Of a stretch of DNA of 64,000 nucleotides, positions 1-9,884 are shown one piece after another. Made by a program: the position numbers and the translations under genes. Positions within the stretch are counted from its first letter, which is position 1. Every line of letters begins with the position of its first letter. The notes beneath the pieces were generated by a model. It had not been told where the DNA came from, made no database searches, and saw only the letters and a program-made list of their open reading frames with translations. The stretch is from Curvibacter delicatus NBRC 14919 (GTDB lineage Bacteria > Pseudomonadota > Gammaproteobacteria > Burkholderiales > Burkholderiaceae_C): the NCBI RefSeq assembly GCF_001592265.1, contig NZ_BCWP01000014.1, positions 1 to 64,000 on the forward strand. Reading direction: 5' to 3'.

Positions 1-400
1 TTTTTATTTGCCGCAGGATCACGCTTTTTGTTGCTATATTTTTGATAGCATTTCGCGCAGATTTGACGGCACCCATGACTTAAAACGTCCCTGTTCGGCA
101 AACCACCGACAGACCGCCCCGTCCTTGGCCTCGGCAAGCCCATCTGGAATGCCGGCGGCATGTGCATCAGCGCGCCGTTCACTGTGTCTGCGCACTGGCG
201 CTGGCTCGTCGGCTCTCGAACTCGCGGATTCACATCCTGTCAACCCGGAGTTGCGTCCCGGACACAGCCTGGCCGCCGCTGATCGCCCACCGCAGCGGCG
301 CTTCTTGCCAAATCGCCGATTCCCTTACACTGGAGCCATGTCGGACAGACCCGGGGTACATCGGGCTGCGCCAGCCAAGACACTCAGGGGAAACATTGAC
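1..400. other. Non-coding stretch at window start
   Basis: I see no convincing gene here. Open frames exist on both strands, but they lack ribosome binding sites and recognisable protein features. The stretch holds one 17-bp palindrome at 33-49, listed separately. The first supported start codon to the right is at 401. Confidence 0.5.
33..49. repeat. 17-bp palindrome GCTAT-N7-ATAGC, copy 1
   Basis: The sequence reads GCTAT, a 7-base T-rich spacer (ATTTTTG) and ATAGC. The same 5-7-5 layout recurs at 20391-20407, 33864-33880 and 63940-63956, with looser versions inside genes. The shared spacing and T-rich loop suggest one dispersed family rather than chance. Confidence 0.6.
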
Positions 401-925
401 ATGTTCGGATTTTTCGGAATCGGACGCGCCGGGCGAAAGCAGCGGGACGACACAGCGACGGATTTTGCGTCCCTGCCATCGTCCTCACTACCGCTCAGCA
501 CCCAGCAACATACCGCCACCCACCGCGAGTTGGTGCGGGTTGTGTTGCGCGACACCTTGCGCATGAATGGCATTCCGCCGGAGTGGGTGGGCTGCGAAAT
601 CCTGACACGCTCCCGCAGCGTCGGCGATCCGGTCCTGCAGATCCAGGTGCTGATCCATCAGTGGCACGAAGGGCTGTTGCGCTATGCCCCGTTGATCCAG
701 CAGCAACTGCTGCAGGCACTGCAGCGCTTCGACCCCGCCACCGACCATTCCCGGCACACCGTGGTCTGGCGTTTTTCCCCCGCCTGCGAGTGCCCATACA
801 CGTCCATGCCGGAGCCCGGCTACTGGACGTCGGCCACGGCCTTGCCGAAGTTCGACCTCGCCCCCTCGGATCTCAGCCATCTTGACAACGGTTTTGCCCC
901 GACCCAGCAAGGACAGTGGCGCTGA
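401..925 (+). CDS. Hypothetical protein, 174 aa
   Basis: I do not recognise this family. ATG 401 is preferred because AGGGGAAA lies about 10 bases upstream and the frame before it reads as low-complexity non-coding sequence. The N-terminus is short, with a Phe/Gly stretch (MFGFFGIG), then a Ser/Thr-rich linker to about residue 40. A more conserved-looking region rich in Leu, Gln and Trp follows, with a Cys pair (ACEC) near residue 135. There is no signal peptide or membrane segment. It is followed by the response regulator gene, but the 82-base gap leaves an operon uncertain. Confidence 0.55.
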   Translation: MFGFFGIGRAGRKQRDDTATDFASLPSSSLPLSTQQHTATHRELVRVVLRDTLRMNGIPPEWVGCEILTRSRSVGDPVLQIQVLIHQWHEGLLRYAPLIQQQLLQALQRFDPATDHSRHTVVWRFSPACECPYTSMPEPGYWTSATALPKFDLAPSDLSHLDNGFAPTQQGQWR

Positions 926-1007
926 GGCGACTCTGACGGCGGCAGCGGCGCGTGATTTGCCCGACAGGGCATCGAACTTCAGCTACCATGCTAGCTGCCC
1001 CTGACGA

Positions 1008-1679
1008 ATGCCGGAGAGAAAGTTGAAAATTCTCGTCGTTGACGACCATGCCTTGGTTCGCGAAGGCCTGCGCCAAGTCCTCAAAGGACTTGATGCGGAC
1101 GTTGACGTTCTGGAAGCCGGTCTGTGCGGTCGCGCCTTTGAGCTCGCAGACCAGCACACCGACCTGGACCTGGTCCTGCTGGACTACCACCTGCCCGACA
1201 TGAATGGACTGGATGCACTCGACGTTTTCGCCCGGAAACACCCCGAACTGCCCATCATCGTCCTCTCCGGCTCGGTCAATCCACGCGTGATACGCCAGGT
1301 CATGAACAAGGGCGCCGCCGCTTTCCTCACCAAGTCAGGCATGAGCGAGGAACTGCTCTCCGTGACCCGTCTGGTACTCGCTGGTGATGTTTATGTCCCT
1401 CCGGAAGTGATGGCGGCCATGGCCGACCCATCGGAGGCGGGCCTGCAAGCGGGCCAACCCACGCCCCAGTTCACACCGCGCCAGGAAGAGGTGCTGTACC
1501 TGCTGCTGGACGGTTATGCCAACAAGGAAATCGGGCGCATGCTCAATCTGTCCGATGAAACCGTCAAAAACCACGTGACCGCCATCCTGCGCGGTTTTGG
1601 CGTGACCACACGCACCCAGGCAGTCCTGGCGGCCAACCGCCACGGCTACGTGCGCTCGCAGACCAGCGACACCGATTAA
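1008..1679 (+). CDS. NarL/FixJ-family response regulator
   Basis: This is a DNA-binding response regulator of 223 aa. An N-terminal receiver domain (about residues 6-125) has an acidic DD pair near residue 12, phospho-acceptor Asp59 in LLDYHLPD, and a Lys in FLTKSG. The C-terminal LuxR-type helix-turn-helix (about 155-210) contains FTPRQEEVL and NKEIGRMLNLSDETVKNHV. The start is uncertain. ATG 1008 has no good ribosome site, whereas TTG 1023 (MKILVVDDH) has GGAG about 6 bases upstream. It converges with the hybrid kinase gene at 1710-3650, so it is the likely partner of that kinase, but this is inferred only from proximity. Confidence 0.9.
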   Translation: MPERKLKILVVDDHALVREGLRQVLKGLDADVDVLEAGLCGRAFELADQHTDLDLVLLDYHLPDMNGLDALDVFARKHPELPIIVLSGSVNPRVIRQVMNKGAAAFLTKSGMSEELLSVTRLVLAGDVYVPPEVMAAMADPSEAGLQAGQPTPQFTPRQEEVLYLLLDGYANKEIGRMLNLSDETVKNHVTAILRGFGVTTRTQAVLAANRHGYVRSQTSDTD

Positions 1680-1709
1680 GGCCAGGGCACCGGCAGGAAC
1701 CCGGCCGCC

Positions 1710-3650
1710 CTACGCTGTACCCGACGTGCCATCCCCCTGCGCCAGCCGGCGCAACAAGGTACGCAGCTTCGCCGGTCGGACCGGCTTGTGCAGCAAGGGA
1801 ACCCCGGCCTCACGGCAAGCCTGCATCAAGACCGGATCGGTGTCGCCACTCATGAGGCAGGCCGGCACCTGATGACCCAGTGCAGCACGCAGCCGGGAGA
1901 GCGTCTCCATCCCCGTCGTCCGGTTGCGCAAGCGGTAGTCACTGAGAATGACTTGCGGCACAAACGTGGCCGACACGGCAGACAACGCGCTCTGCAGATC
2001 TTCCACGGCCACCACGGTGCACCCCCAGGAGGTCAGCAAACCCGACAAGGCCTGCGCAGAGGCACTGTCGTCCTCGATGACCAACACGTGCAGCCCGTCC
2101 AGCCCACCTGACGACAGTGCGTCCGACGACACCGAGGCCTTGGCGGCGCGACCTGTGGGCGCCGTGGTCGGTACTTCTATGCTGAAGCGCGTGCCGCGGC
2201 CCGGGATGGACGTCAAGCGCAACGCGTACCCCAATAGCTTGGCGGTACGGTCCACGATGTGCAGCCCCAGCCCCAGCCCCTTGCTGCGATCGCGCTCGGG
2301 ATTGGCAATCTGGAAAAACTCCTTGAAGATGTCCTGCTGGTGCTCAGGTGCAATCCCGATCCCGCTGTCCCAGACTTCGATGCGCAGATGGCTGCCGCCA
2401 CGGGTCATGCGGCAAGCCACCAGAACGCCACCACGATGGGTATAACTCAAGGCATTGCTCACCAGATTGAGCAAAATGCGGCTGAGCAGGATCGGATCAC
2501 TCAACACCCAAGCTTGGCACGGACGCACGCGCAGACGCAAGCCCTTGTCTGCCGCCACAGGCGACAGGCCGCCGCGCAGCGGCTCCAGTAGGTCCATGAT
2601 CGGGAACGCTTGCAGGTGAACCTTGACGGCATCGGCATCGAGCCGGGAAATATCCAGCAGCGAGTCGAGCAGATCCTGCATGGCACGCACCGATGCTTCC
2701 AGATTGACGATCAGGTGCCGGGTTTCTGCGTCATGCGGTAGTTGCGCCAGCCGGGCCACAAACATCCCCAGGGCATGGGTCGGCTGGCGCAGATCGTGGC
2801 TGGCCGCCGCCAGGAAACGCGACTTGGCCAGCGTGGCCATCTCGGCCTCCTCCTTTTTCTCACGCAACTCCAGTGTTGCCAGATCCACCCGCTGCTCCAG
2901 CTCATCGCGTCCGTGCTCCAGGCGCTCGGCCATCTGGTTCAAGCCCTGCTGCAGGTCGCGCAAAGGATCGTCCGACCGCACTTCCCCGCGCGCAGAAAGC
3001 TCCCCGCGCCCAAGGCGTTCGATCATGTCGGACACCCGCAGGATCGGATCGATCACCCCCTGCCCGATGCGCACCGCCAGAAAGCCGCCCAGCAGCAAGC
3101 CCCCCAGCGTCACGGCCAGGCCGACCATCAGCATGTCGCGCTCGCGGGACACCACCGTCTGGCGCGACATCTCGATCACCACATGGCCGAGCACCTGGGG
3201 CGATTCCCGCGGTGCTGACGCAGCACCATCGAACAGATCATCCAGCCGGAGCGGCGTCACAGTCACCGGTTGCACCAGCATGTCGTGGTGCGTGGTGTCA
3301 TCGTTCCACTCGCTCTCGCTGTCGCCCAGCAACGGCAGCCCGGCATAGCCGGCCTTGCCGGCCCGGGCCAGCGCGCTCCCCTGGGCATCCTGAATCACCA
3401 CCGAGCGCACATCCGGCTCGCGCAGGGCACCTGCTGCGATCGCCTGCAAATTGCCGATGTTGCCGGAGAACATGCTGTATTCGCTGGCGCTGGCCACCTG
3501 CCGCGCCAGCGACCGGGCACGCTGGTTGTGGGCCTCGTCGATATCGCCAACCCGCCCCAGCAAAAAGACGGCCGAGAGCAAAAAGGCCAGCAGCGTTACC
3601 GGCAGCAAGGCCGCCAGCAGCACCCGGTCGCGGATATCGAAGAACTTCAT
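1710..3650 (-). CDS. Hybrid sensor histidine kinase
   Basis: This 646-aa inner-membrane kinase has a first membrane helix at about residues 10-31, a periplasmic sensor region to about 170, and a second helix at about 175-195. HAMP and a coiled coil follow (to about 275), then the HisKA domain with phospho-accepting His285 in ASHDLRQP. The ATPase domain carries a DSGIGI box and a GLGLGL box, and a C-terminal receiver has Asp571 in LSDYRLR. Its ATG overlaps the stop of the upstream binding-protein gene (ATGA), so the two are translationally coupled. With the TonB-dependent receptor further upstream, the set looks like a sensing operon in which a periplasmic protein could feed the kinase. The ligand is unknown. 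Confidence 0.9.
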   Translation of the reverse strand: MKFFDIRDRVLLAALLPVTLLAFLLSAVFLLGRVGDIDEAHNQRARSLARQVASASEYSMFSGNIGNLQAIAAGALREPDVRSVVIQDAQGSALARAGKAGYAGLPLLGDSESEWNDDTTHHDMLVQPVTVTPLRLDDLFDGAASAPRESPQVLGHVVIEMSRQTVVSRERDMLMVGLAVTLGGLLLGGFLAVRIGQGVIDPILRVSDMIERLGRGELSARGEVRSDDPLRDLQQGLNQMAERLEHGRDELEQRVDLATLELREKKEEAEMATLAKSRFLAAASHDLRQPTHALGMFVARLAQLPHDAETRHLIVNLEASVRAMQDLLDSLLDISRLDADAVKVHLQAFPIMDLLEPLRGGLSPVAADKGLRLRVRPCQAWVLSDPILLSRILLNLVSNALSYTHRGGVLVACRMTRGGSHLRIEVWDSGIGIAPEHQQDIFKEFFQIANPERDRSKGLGLGLHIVDRTAKLLGYALRLTSIPGRGTRFSIEVPTTAPTGRAAKASVSSDALSSGGLDGLHVLVIEDDSASAQALSGLLTSWGCTVVAVEDLQSALSAVSATFVPQVILSDYRLRNRTTGMETLSRLRAALGHQVPACLMSGDTDPVLMQACREAGVPLLHKPVRPAKLRTLLRRLAQGDGTSGTA

Positions 3651-4584
3651 GACCCCTTCTCCAACCGACGCAGGCGCTCCGCCAGGGTTTGTGGCTCCAG
3701 ATGCAAGCCCAGCGAGCGGGCCACATATTCATTGACGCTGACGCTGAAATTCTGCGGGTACTGCGGCAGGCCGAGCGGTCGCCCCTGGAAAAAACTGCGC
3801 GCCATCGTGCCAACCTGCTGCCCGATCTGGGCGGGCGTTGAATACACCGCCAGCAATGCACCGGCGCGCACGTAGGCCGGAGAAAAGGCCAGCATCGGCA
3901 CCTGCGCACGGAACGAGGTGATCAGGATGTTCTGGATCGTGCTGCTGTTGTATAAATCTGCGGATCGGCCAAGGCCAGCAACAGATCGGCATCGGCCAGA
4001 ATTTTCTTCAGATCGTTGAAGACAGGCTCCTGCGGCTGCACCCGTTCACTCACCAGTTTCAGGCTCCGCGTTCCAGCCGCCTCTTCCAGCAGGGGCTGCT
4101 GCGACGCCGACTCGCTGCCCAGCAGCACCCCCACACGCCGCGCCTGGGGCAGGGCCAGCCGGGCCAGATCGAGCTGGCGTGTCAGCGGCTGGTTGAGATA
4201 GAGCGCAGTGAACTGGCTGGACACCCGGCGGCCGCTGTCGCGCAGCACACGCTCGAAACTGGAACGCGGCAGCAAGGCACACAAGACCGGTGCCCTGACA
4301 TCGCTGCGCGCCAGGACGCTCGCCGCCTCCACGCCCAGGGCGATGAACAGGCGCGCGCCCTGCCCCGCCTCGGGGCTCCATTCAGCCGCCGTCATCTGGT
4401 GCACATCACGCCGCGCCACATTGCCGCGGGCCAACTCCTCCAGCACGGCGTCCGCCGCTTCCTGATAGGACGCACTGCGCTCGCTGCTCACGATCACGAC
4501 GGCCCACTCCGCTGCGTGGACAGAAGCCATGGCGCAGAACAGCAGGAAAAAGGTCAGCAGCAAACGCCGCACAAGCTGGATCAT
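3647..4584 (-). pseudogene. ABC-type substrate-binding protein, frameshifted
   Basis: This encodes a periplasmic binding protein resembling the ABC_sub_bind family (PF04392). The first frame, from ATG 4584, has a signal peptide ending in VHAAEWA and runs about 210 residues before stopping at 3922. The expected continuation (NSSTIQNILITSF, then FSPAYVRAGALLAVYSTP) is in another frame and ends at 3647. The break maps to about 3945-3955. There, ATTTATACAAC would read through as ATTTACAAC, so a duplicated TA (net +2, equal to -1) explains it. I see no slippery heptamer, so programmed frameshifting is unlikely. It is either a real null allele or an assembly error. The gene lies 10 bases after the receptor gene and overlaps the kinase start. 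Confidence 0.75.
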
Positions 4585-4594
4585 GTCTGCGGGT

Positions 4595-6568
4595 TCAGTT
4601 TTCCAGTTTGAGCATCACATAGGCCTGGTGGCGGAAATAGAAGCTGGGCAGGAAATCCTGGTACGACGGGCCCAGGTTCTGGACGACGAACGAGATCTCA
4701 CCCCGCCGGTTGCCCAGGCGCAAGGCCTTGGCCAGACGCAGATCGGTGCGGCTCATGGCCGGGGCCTGGGCATCGGTGCCGGGGAAATGGCTGGCATCCA
4801 CCTGGTGGTACATCAGGCTGGCCTCCACGCCCTGCGGCAGCTTCTGCATCAGCATCAGCCCCATGCTGTTGTAGGGCCGGGCTGGATAGGTGCCGCTGAT
4901 CGACTGGCTGCTGTCCACCAGAGACTGGCTGAAGATCAGTTGCCCGTCGCGCCAGGGATGCCATCTGAGCTGGTATTCGACACCGTGGATGTTGAAGTTC
5001 TCGTCGTTGACGTAGTCGACCGCCTTGTTGTTGCCGCCGCTGCCCGGCAAGTCGTAGTTTCGCGCCTTCACGAAGTCCCGCACCTCCTCCTCGAACACCC
5101 GTACATCAATGCTCAGCCCGGCAGCGGGCAACTCACCCAGATAGCCGATCTCGCGCGTCTGGACCTTTTCCGCAGCGACATTGCCGCGTGCGACCGTGGT
5201 CGAGTCGATCAGGGCACCGTTCAGGTAGTAGCGCACATTGCCGTATTTCTCATAGGTGCTCGGCGGACGGAAGGCTTGCGTCAGGCCGTAGCGCAGGGTA
5301 TGCCCCTCGGCAAGGTGCCAGTTCAGCATCAGGCGCGGCGACAGGTGTTCGCCTCCGATGTTGCTACGCTCGAACAGGCCACCGGCGTTCAGCACCAGAT
5401 CGGGGCGCAGCCGCCACTCGGCATTGCCGAACAGCCGCACGAAGTCCGTCACGAACTCGGAGCCGGTGTTGTAGAGCGGCTGGGAAACGACGGTTTCGCG
5501 CCGCAACTCCCCGCCCCAGAGCAGGCGCAAGTCGGGCCCCCTGCGCAAGGTGTGCTGCAGCGACAGGTTGTCATTGCTGGCATGACCGCCGAAATCAATG
5601 GTCATGCCGACCAGCGGCTTGTAGGGAAAGTTGTCCCGGATGCGCTCTGCTGTGTGCGACACCTGCAGCGCCAGATCCTCGTCCGGCCCCAGATTGCGCT
5701 GCCAGTCGAGCTGGACAAACGAGGTGTCAATCGAGCGGGTCCGCAACGCATTGCCATCCTGATCCGCAAAACCCACCCCGGCATCGATCACCGTCTGTCC
5801 GGCACGCACCTGGACCGTGTCATTGGCGTTGGCCCGCACATCGCCGCGCAAATTGAGGCGATGGACCCGGTTGGGCCCATTGGCGCCGTTCAAGCCGAGG
5901 TCCGCACGGCGATCGACGCCCAGACGAAAACTGCCTCGCTCATCGCCCCAACCCAGACGCACCAGCGCGTCCTGGATGCCGTTTTCCCCCGAGGCGACCT
6001 GAACCTGCGCGCCTTGGGTATCCACCGGGTCACGCGTCACGATGTTGATGGTGCCCAGGAAAGCACGAGCGCCGTAAGCCGCCGAATTCGAACCTCGATG
6101 CACCTCGATGCGCTCGATGTCCTCGATCGCCACCGTCTGCAAGCCGGGCCCCGTGCTGCCTTGCATATAAACGGAATAGACCGAACGACCATCCACCAGC
6201 ACCTGCACATGGTTGGAATAGTCACTCAGGCTGCTGTGGTAACTGCCCTGCGGCGTGTTGCTTTCAAAAGCGGTGCTGGTCCGGAAACCCGGCACCAGCC
6301 GCAGCAGATCAGCCACGTCGCGCGCGCCGCTCATGCGGATCATCTGGCGGTCGAGGATGGTGACCGCGCCTGGCGTTTCGTCCAGCCGCTGCGGCAGGCG
6401 CGACACCGACAGGACGATCGGCACCTCGCCCAGGTAGTCTTTCTCCGACACAGCCGCCAGTTCCTGCGCGCACAGTGGCGCCGTCCAGCCAAGCGTGGCG
6501 AACAGGCAGTTCAAAGGGATCAGGCGTTTCAGGTTCATTGATGGCATCCGGCCAACGACTATTTTCAT
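4595..6568 (-). CDS. TonB-dependent outer-membrane receptor
   Basis: This is an outer-membrane active-transport receptor of about 657 aa. A signal peptide ([21 protein letters not shown]) precedes a plug domain with typical segments ([16 protein letters not shown], then [10 protein letters not shown], then [17 protein letters not shown]). A long beta-barrel follows with many aromatic and Asn/Gly turns. Possible starts are ATG 6568, 6547 and 6538; all keep the signal peptide, and 6568 has a G-rich stretch upstream. The last residue is Asn rather than the usual Phe, which is slightly odd. It is the first gene of the operon with the binding protein and the hybrid kinase. The substrate (iron chelate, cobalamin or another) cannot be read from the sequence. 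Confidence 0.88.
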   Translation of the reverse strand: MKIVVGRMPSMNLKRLIPLNCLFATLGWTAPLCAQELAAVSEKDYLGEVPIVLSVSRLPQRLDETPGAVTILDRQMIRMSGARDVADLLRLVPGFRTSTAFESNTPQGSYHSSLSDYSNHVQVLVDGRSVYSVYMQGSTGPGLQTVAIEDIERIEVHRGSNSAAYGARAFLGTINIVTRDPVDTQGAQVQVASGENGIQDALVRLGWGDERGSFRLGVDRRADLGLNGANGPNRVHRLNLRGDVRANANDTVQVRAGQTVIDAGVGFADQDGNALRTRSIDTSFVQLDWQRNLGPDEDLALQVSHTAERIRDNFPYKPLVGMTIDFGGHASNDNLSLQHTLRRGPDLRLLWGGELRRETVVSQPLYNTGSEFVTDFVRLFGNAEWRLRPDLVLNAGGLFERSNIGGEHLSPRLMLNWHLAEGHTLRYGLTQAFRPPSTYEKYGNVRYYLNGALIDSTTVARGNVAAEKVQTREIGYLGELPAAGLSIDVRVFEEEVRDFVKARNYDLPGSGGNNKAVDYVNDENFNIHGVEYQLRWHPWRDGQLIFSQSLVDSSQSISGTYPARPYNSMGLMLMQKLPQGVEASLMYHQVDASHFPGTDAQAPAMSRTDLRLAKALRLGNRRGEISFVVQNLGPSYQDFLPSFYFRHQAYVMLKLEN

Positions 6569-6630
6569 GGCTGCAGCCCCCGATTCTGCACAGTCCGCAG
6601 GGCCTTCCCGGACAGGCGACAATAAGGGCC

Positions 6631-7782
6631 ATGTCCGAACGCGTCATTCCCCTGGTTGACCAGCGCATTCCCACGCTGAGCGCCCCTGCGGCCGCCTTTG
6701 ATCCGGCCACCCGCATGGCGGCCAACGGCCTGCTGGCCGACCGCCTGGGCCGGCCGCTGCGCGACCTGCGCATCAGCGTCACCGACCGCTGCAATTTCCG
6801 CTGCAACTACTGCATGCCGAAGGAAACCTTCGACAAGGACTACCCCTACCTGCCGCACAGCGCATTGCTGAGCTTCGAGGAGATCACCCGCGTGGCGCGG
6901 CTGTTTGCCGCCCATGGCGTGCGCAAGATCCGCCTGACCGGCGGCGAGCCGCTGCTGCGCAAGAACATCGAAATCCTGATCGAACAGCTGGCTGCCCTGC
7001 GCACCGTGGACGGCGAACCACTCGACCTGACCCTCACCACCAACGGCTCGTTGCTGGCACGCAAGGCCCAGGCCCTGAAGGACGCCGGCCTGCGGCGCAT
7101 CACCGTCAGCCTGGACGGGCTGGACGACGCGGTATTCCGCCGCATGAACGACGTCGACTTCCCGGTGGCCGACGTGCTGGCCGGCATCGAAGCGGCCAAG
7201 GCGGCCGGTCTGGGGCCGATCAAGATCAACATGGTGGTCAAACGCGGCACCAACGAGCACGAGATCCTGCCCATGGTGCGGCATTTCAAAGGCTCGGGCA
7301 TGGTGCTGCGCTTCATCGAGTACATGGACGTCGGCGCCACCAACGGCTGGCGCATGGACGAGGTGCTGCCATCAAGCGAAGTGGTCAAGCTGATCCAGGC
7401 CGAAATGCCGCTGGTGCAACTCGAGCCCAGCGCCCCGGGTGAGACTGCCGAGCGCTGGGGTTTCGCCGATGCCGAGGGCAAGCACGACAGGGCCGCCGGC
7501 GAGATCGGCGTCATCAGCAGCGTGACCCACGCCTTCTGCGGCGACTGCAACCGTGCCCGCCTCTCCACCGAGGGCCGACTCTACCTGTGCCTGTTTGCCA
7601 CCCAGGGCCACGACCTGCGCAGCCTGATCCGCGGCGAGGCCAGCGATGCGGACATCATCTCGGCCATCGGCCACATCTGGGGTGCCCGCGACGACCGCTA
7701 CTCCGAGTTGCGTGCCGCCCAACCGCCGGACACCGGGCATGCGTCCCAGCGACGTGTCGAGATGAGCTACATCGGAGGATAG
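6631..7782 (+). CDS. moaA: GTP 3',8-cyclase MoaA
   Basis: MoaA is a radical-SAM enzyme that converts GTP to 3',8-cyclo-GTP, the first step of molybdenum cofactor synthesis. The protein has 383 aa. The SAM cluster motif is CNFRCNYC (Cys54, Cys58, Cys61). The second Fe-S site is [11 protein letters not shown] followed by a Cys in LYLCLF, and the protein ends in the conserved GG tail (YIGG). ATG 6631 is chosen because it is the first start after the divergent receptor gene and gives the usual short N-terminal extension before [17 protein letters not shown]. It heads a moaA-mobA-moeA cluster. A dispersed repeat begins at its stop codon. Confidence 0.97.
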   Translation: MSERVIPLVDQRIPTLSAPAAAFDPATRMAANGLLADRLGRPLRDLRISVTDRCNFRCNYCMPKETFDKDYPYLPHSALLSFEEITRVARLFAAHGVRKIRLTGGEPLLRKNIEILIEQLAALRTVDGEPLDLTLTTNGSLLARKAQALKDAGLRRITVSLDGLDDAVFRRMNDVDFPVADVLAGIEAAKAAGLGPIKINMVVKRGTNEHEILPMVRHFKGSGMVLRFIEYMDVGATNGWRMDEVLPSSEVVKLIQAEMPLVQLEPSAPGETAERWGFADAEGKHDRAAGEIGVISSVTHAFCGDCNRARLSTEGRLYLCLFATQGHDLRSLIRGEASDADIISAIGHIWGARDDRYSELRAAQPPDTGHASQRRVEMSYIGG

Positions 7783-7868
7783 GTATGTGGCCCCCACGGT
7801 CGCCCACTGCGTGTGGCTCCCTGCCCCCCGAGGGGGCCGCGTTTTGCCTTGGGGCGGCCCGGCGGCAA
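7783..7868. repeat. Dispersed GC-rich repeat, copy A1 (after moaA)
   Basis: This element of about 86 bp fills nearly all the moaA-mobA gap. Landmarks in order are GGCCCCCAC, GCGTGTGGC, a CCCCCC/GGGGG hairpin with loop GA, CTTGGGGCGG and CCCGGCGGCAAAAC. The inverted copy at 9449-9535 inside moeA matches it closely; a diverged copy follows trxA at 34297-34395. It could act as a 3'-end or processing structure, but that is inference. Confidence 0.75.
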
Positions 7869-7891
7869 AACCATCTTCTTTTCGGTAAGCA

Positions 7892-8515
7892 ATGATCAAT
7901 ACACAAGACATCACAGGCCTGATCCTGGCCGGCGGGCGCGGCAGCCGCATGGGCGGCGTGGACAAGGGGCTGCAGAACCTCAACGGCATGCCCATGGCCC
8001 TGCATACCCTGCTGCGGTTGCAGATGCAGACCGGCCAGGTCATCATCAATGCCAACCGCAACCTGGCGGCCTACGAGTCCTTCGGTGTGCCGGTCTGGCC
8101 CGATGTGCTGGCCGATTACGCCGGTCCGCTGGCCGGTTTCCTGACCGGGCTGGAGCGCTGCGAAACGCCCTACCTGGCCACGGTACCGTGCGACACGCCG
8201 CGCTTTCCGCTCGACCTCGTAGCGCGCCTGGCCGAGGCGCTGGAACGTGAGGAGGCGGACATTGCCATGGCGGCCGCGCCAGAGCAGGACAAGGACGGCC
8301 AGATCATGCTGCGCACCCAGCCGGTGTTCTGCCTGCTGCGTGTGGAACTGCTGGAAAGCCTGGTGGACTTCACCCACAAGGGCGGACGCAAGATCGACGC
8401 CTGGACGGCCTTGCACAAGACGGTGGTCGTGCCCTTTGACCGGCCCGGCGACGATCCACTGGCCTTTTCCAATGCCAACACGCTGGCCGAGCTGCAGCAG
8501 CTGGAACGATCCTGA
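7892..8515 (+). CDS. mobA: Molybdenum cofactor guanylyltransferase MobA
   Basis: MobA transfers GMP from GTP onto molybdopterin to give the guanine dinucleotide cofactor used by DMSO-reductase-family enzymes. The protein has 207 aa. The nucleotide-binding signature [18 protein letters not shown] is near residue 10, followed by a PVWPD segment and an [11 protein letters not shown] segment that fit the family. The length is usual. It lies after moaA with a repeat in between, and its stop is one base before the moeA ATG, so these two are probably co-translated. Confidence 0.95.
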   Translation: MINTQDITGLILAGGRGSRMGGVDKGLQNLNGMPMALHTLLRLQMQTGQVIINANRNLAAYESFGVPVWPDVLADYAGPLAGFLTGLERCETPYLATVPCDTPRFPLDLVARLAEALEREEADIAMAAAPEQDKDGQIMLRTQPVFCLLRVELLESLVDFTHKGGRKIDAWTALHKTVVVPFDRPGDDPLAFSNANTLAELQQLERS

Positions 8516-8516
8516 C

Positions 8517-9881
8517 ATGAAATCCATTGAGCAGATTGCCGCCGAACTGCAGGGTTATGACCCGCAGGCCCTGAGCGCCACCGCCGTCAACGAATTCCTG
8601 AGCCGCCTGGTAACACCGGTCACCGACACCGAAGAGCTCGGCATCTTCGACGCACTGGACCGTGTGCTGGCACAGGACGTGATCTCGCCGGTCAGCGTGC
8701 CGCCACACGACAACTCGGCCATGGACGGCTACGCCTTTGACGGCCGCCAGTTGCGTGCTGGCGAAGCTTTGACCTTGACGTCGGTCGGCACGGCACTCGC
8801 CGGCAAGGCCTGGCAAGGCAGCGTGGGCGCCGGCCAGTGCGTGCGCATCATGACCGGCGCCATCATGCCCACCGGCCTGGACACCGTGGTGCCGCAGGAG
8901 TTCGTCAAGGCTGAAGGTGATGCCATCACCCTCCCGGCCGGCCTGCTGCAGCCCGGCGACAACCGCCGCCAGCTGGGCGAAGACGTCATGGCCGGCCAGC
9001 CAGCGCTACAAAAAGGCGAGCGCCTCACGCCCGCTGCATTGGGTCTGGCGGCCAGTTTGGGCATCAAAACCGTGCAGGTGATGCGCCGCCTCAAGGTGGC
9101 CTACTTTTCCACTGGCGACGAGATCCTGAGCCTAGGCGAAGCCCCGCGCGAAGGCGCTGTGTACGACAGCAACCGCTACACCGTGTTCGGCCTGCTGACC
9201 CGTCTGGGCTGTCAGGTGATCGACTTCGGCGTGGTGCGCGACGAGCCGGCGCTGCTGGAAGCTGCCTTCCGCCGTGCGGCGGCCGAGGCGGACGCCATCA
9301 TCACCAGCGGCGGCGTCAGCGTGGGCGAAGCCGACTTCACCAAAACCATGATGAAACAACTCGGCGACGTGGCCTTCTGGCGCATCGCCATGCGGCCGGG
9401 CCGGCCCATGGCGGTGGGCCGCATCGTGACAGAAGACCAGCGTGAGACCGGTCGTTTCGCCGCCGGGCCGCCCCAAGGCGAAACAGCCCCCTCGGGGGGC
9501 AGCGAACCACGCGCAGCGGGGAGCGTGGGGGCCATACTCTTCGGTTTGCCGGGCAACCCGGTGGCCGTGATGGTGACCTTCCTCGCCTTCGTGCGCCCGG
9601 CTCTGCTGCAGATGATGGGTTGCAGCCGCCAGGCGCCGCCGCTGCTGCGCGCGCGCAGTGCCGAGGCCATTCGCAAGAAACCGGGCCGCACCGAATACCA
9701 GCGCGGTACGGTGAGCTACGGCGCCGACGGCAGTCTGCAGGTGCGCACCACCGGCAACCAGGGTTCGGGTGTGCTCAGTTCCATGGTGCAGGCCAACGGC
9801 CTGATCGTGCTGCACCACAGCCAGGGCAATGTGGCCGCGGGTGACGAAGTCGACGTGATGATGTTCGACGGCGTGATCTGA
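8517..9881 (+). CDS. moeA: Molybdopterin molybdotransferase MoeA
   Basis: MoeA inserts molybdate into adenylylated molybdopterin. The protein has 454 aa, longer than the usual 400-odd residues. Family motifs are DNSAMDGYAF, RIMTGAIMP, the active-site region TSGGVSVGEADF, MRPGRPMAVG and FGLPGNPVAVMV. Between MAVGRI and the ILFGLPGNP strand there is an extra stretch of about 29 residues that includes FAAGPPQGETAPSGGSEPRA. It is encoded by an inverted copy of the dispersed repeat at 9449-9535. The insertion keeps the frame and presumably forms a loop. Only one moeA is seen in this window, so whether the enzyme is active is open. Confidence 0.95.
   Translation: MKSIEQIAAELQGYDPQALSATAVNEFLSRLVTPVTDTEELGIFDALDRVLAQDVISPVSVPPHDNSAMDGYAFDGRQLRAGEALTLTSVGTALAGKAWQGSVGAGQCVRIMTGAIMPTGLDTVVPQEFVKAEGDAITLPAGLLQPGDNRRQLGEDVMAGQPALQKGERLTPAALGLAASLGIKTVQVMRRLKVAYFSTGDEILSLGEAPREGAVYDSNRYTVFGLLTRLGCQVIDFGVVRDEPALLEAAFRRAAAEADAIITSGGVSVGEADFTKTMMKQLGDVAFWRIAMRPGRPMAVGRIVTEDQRETGRFAAGPPQGETAPSGGSEPRAAGSVGAILFGLPGNPVAVMVTFLAFVRPALLQMMGCSRQAPPLLRARSAEAIRKKPGRTEYQRGTVSYGADGSLQVRTTGNQGSGVLSSMVQANGLIVLHHSQGNVAAGDEVDVMMFDGVI
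9449..9535. repeat. Dispersed repeat, copy A2, inside moeA
   Basis: This is an inverted copy of the element after moaA. Read on the minus strand it gives GGCCCCCACG, GCGCGTGG, the CCCCCC/GGGGG hairpin, CGCCTTGGGGCGG and CCCGGCGGCGAAAC in the same order and spacing. It lies inside the moeA coding sequence without breaking the frame, so it is translated. Confidence 0.8.
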
Positions 9882-9884
9882 CCC

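Noticed and set aside
34-243. Small minus-strand open frame of 69 codons ending in a 17-bp palindrome
   Set aside because: It would start at TTG without a ribosome site, and the product has no recognisable family or domain. Its end in a palindrome like that of folP is intriguing but not enough.
3940-3960. Programmed -1 frameshift in the binding-protein gene
   Set aside because: The net shift would fit, but no X-XXY-YYZ slippery site or nearby structure is visible; a duplicated TA is simpler.
4529-6541. Long plus-strand open frame of 670 codons opposite the TonB receptor
   Set aside because: It is a shadow frame caused by GC-rich codon bias. The minus strand holds a well-recognised receptor with signal peptide, plug and barrel.
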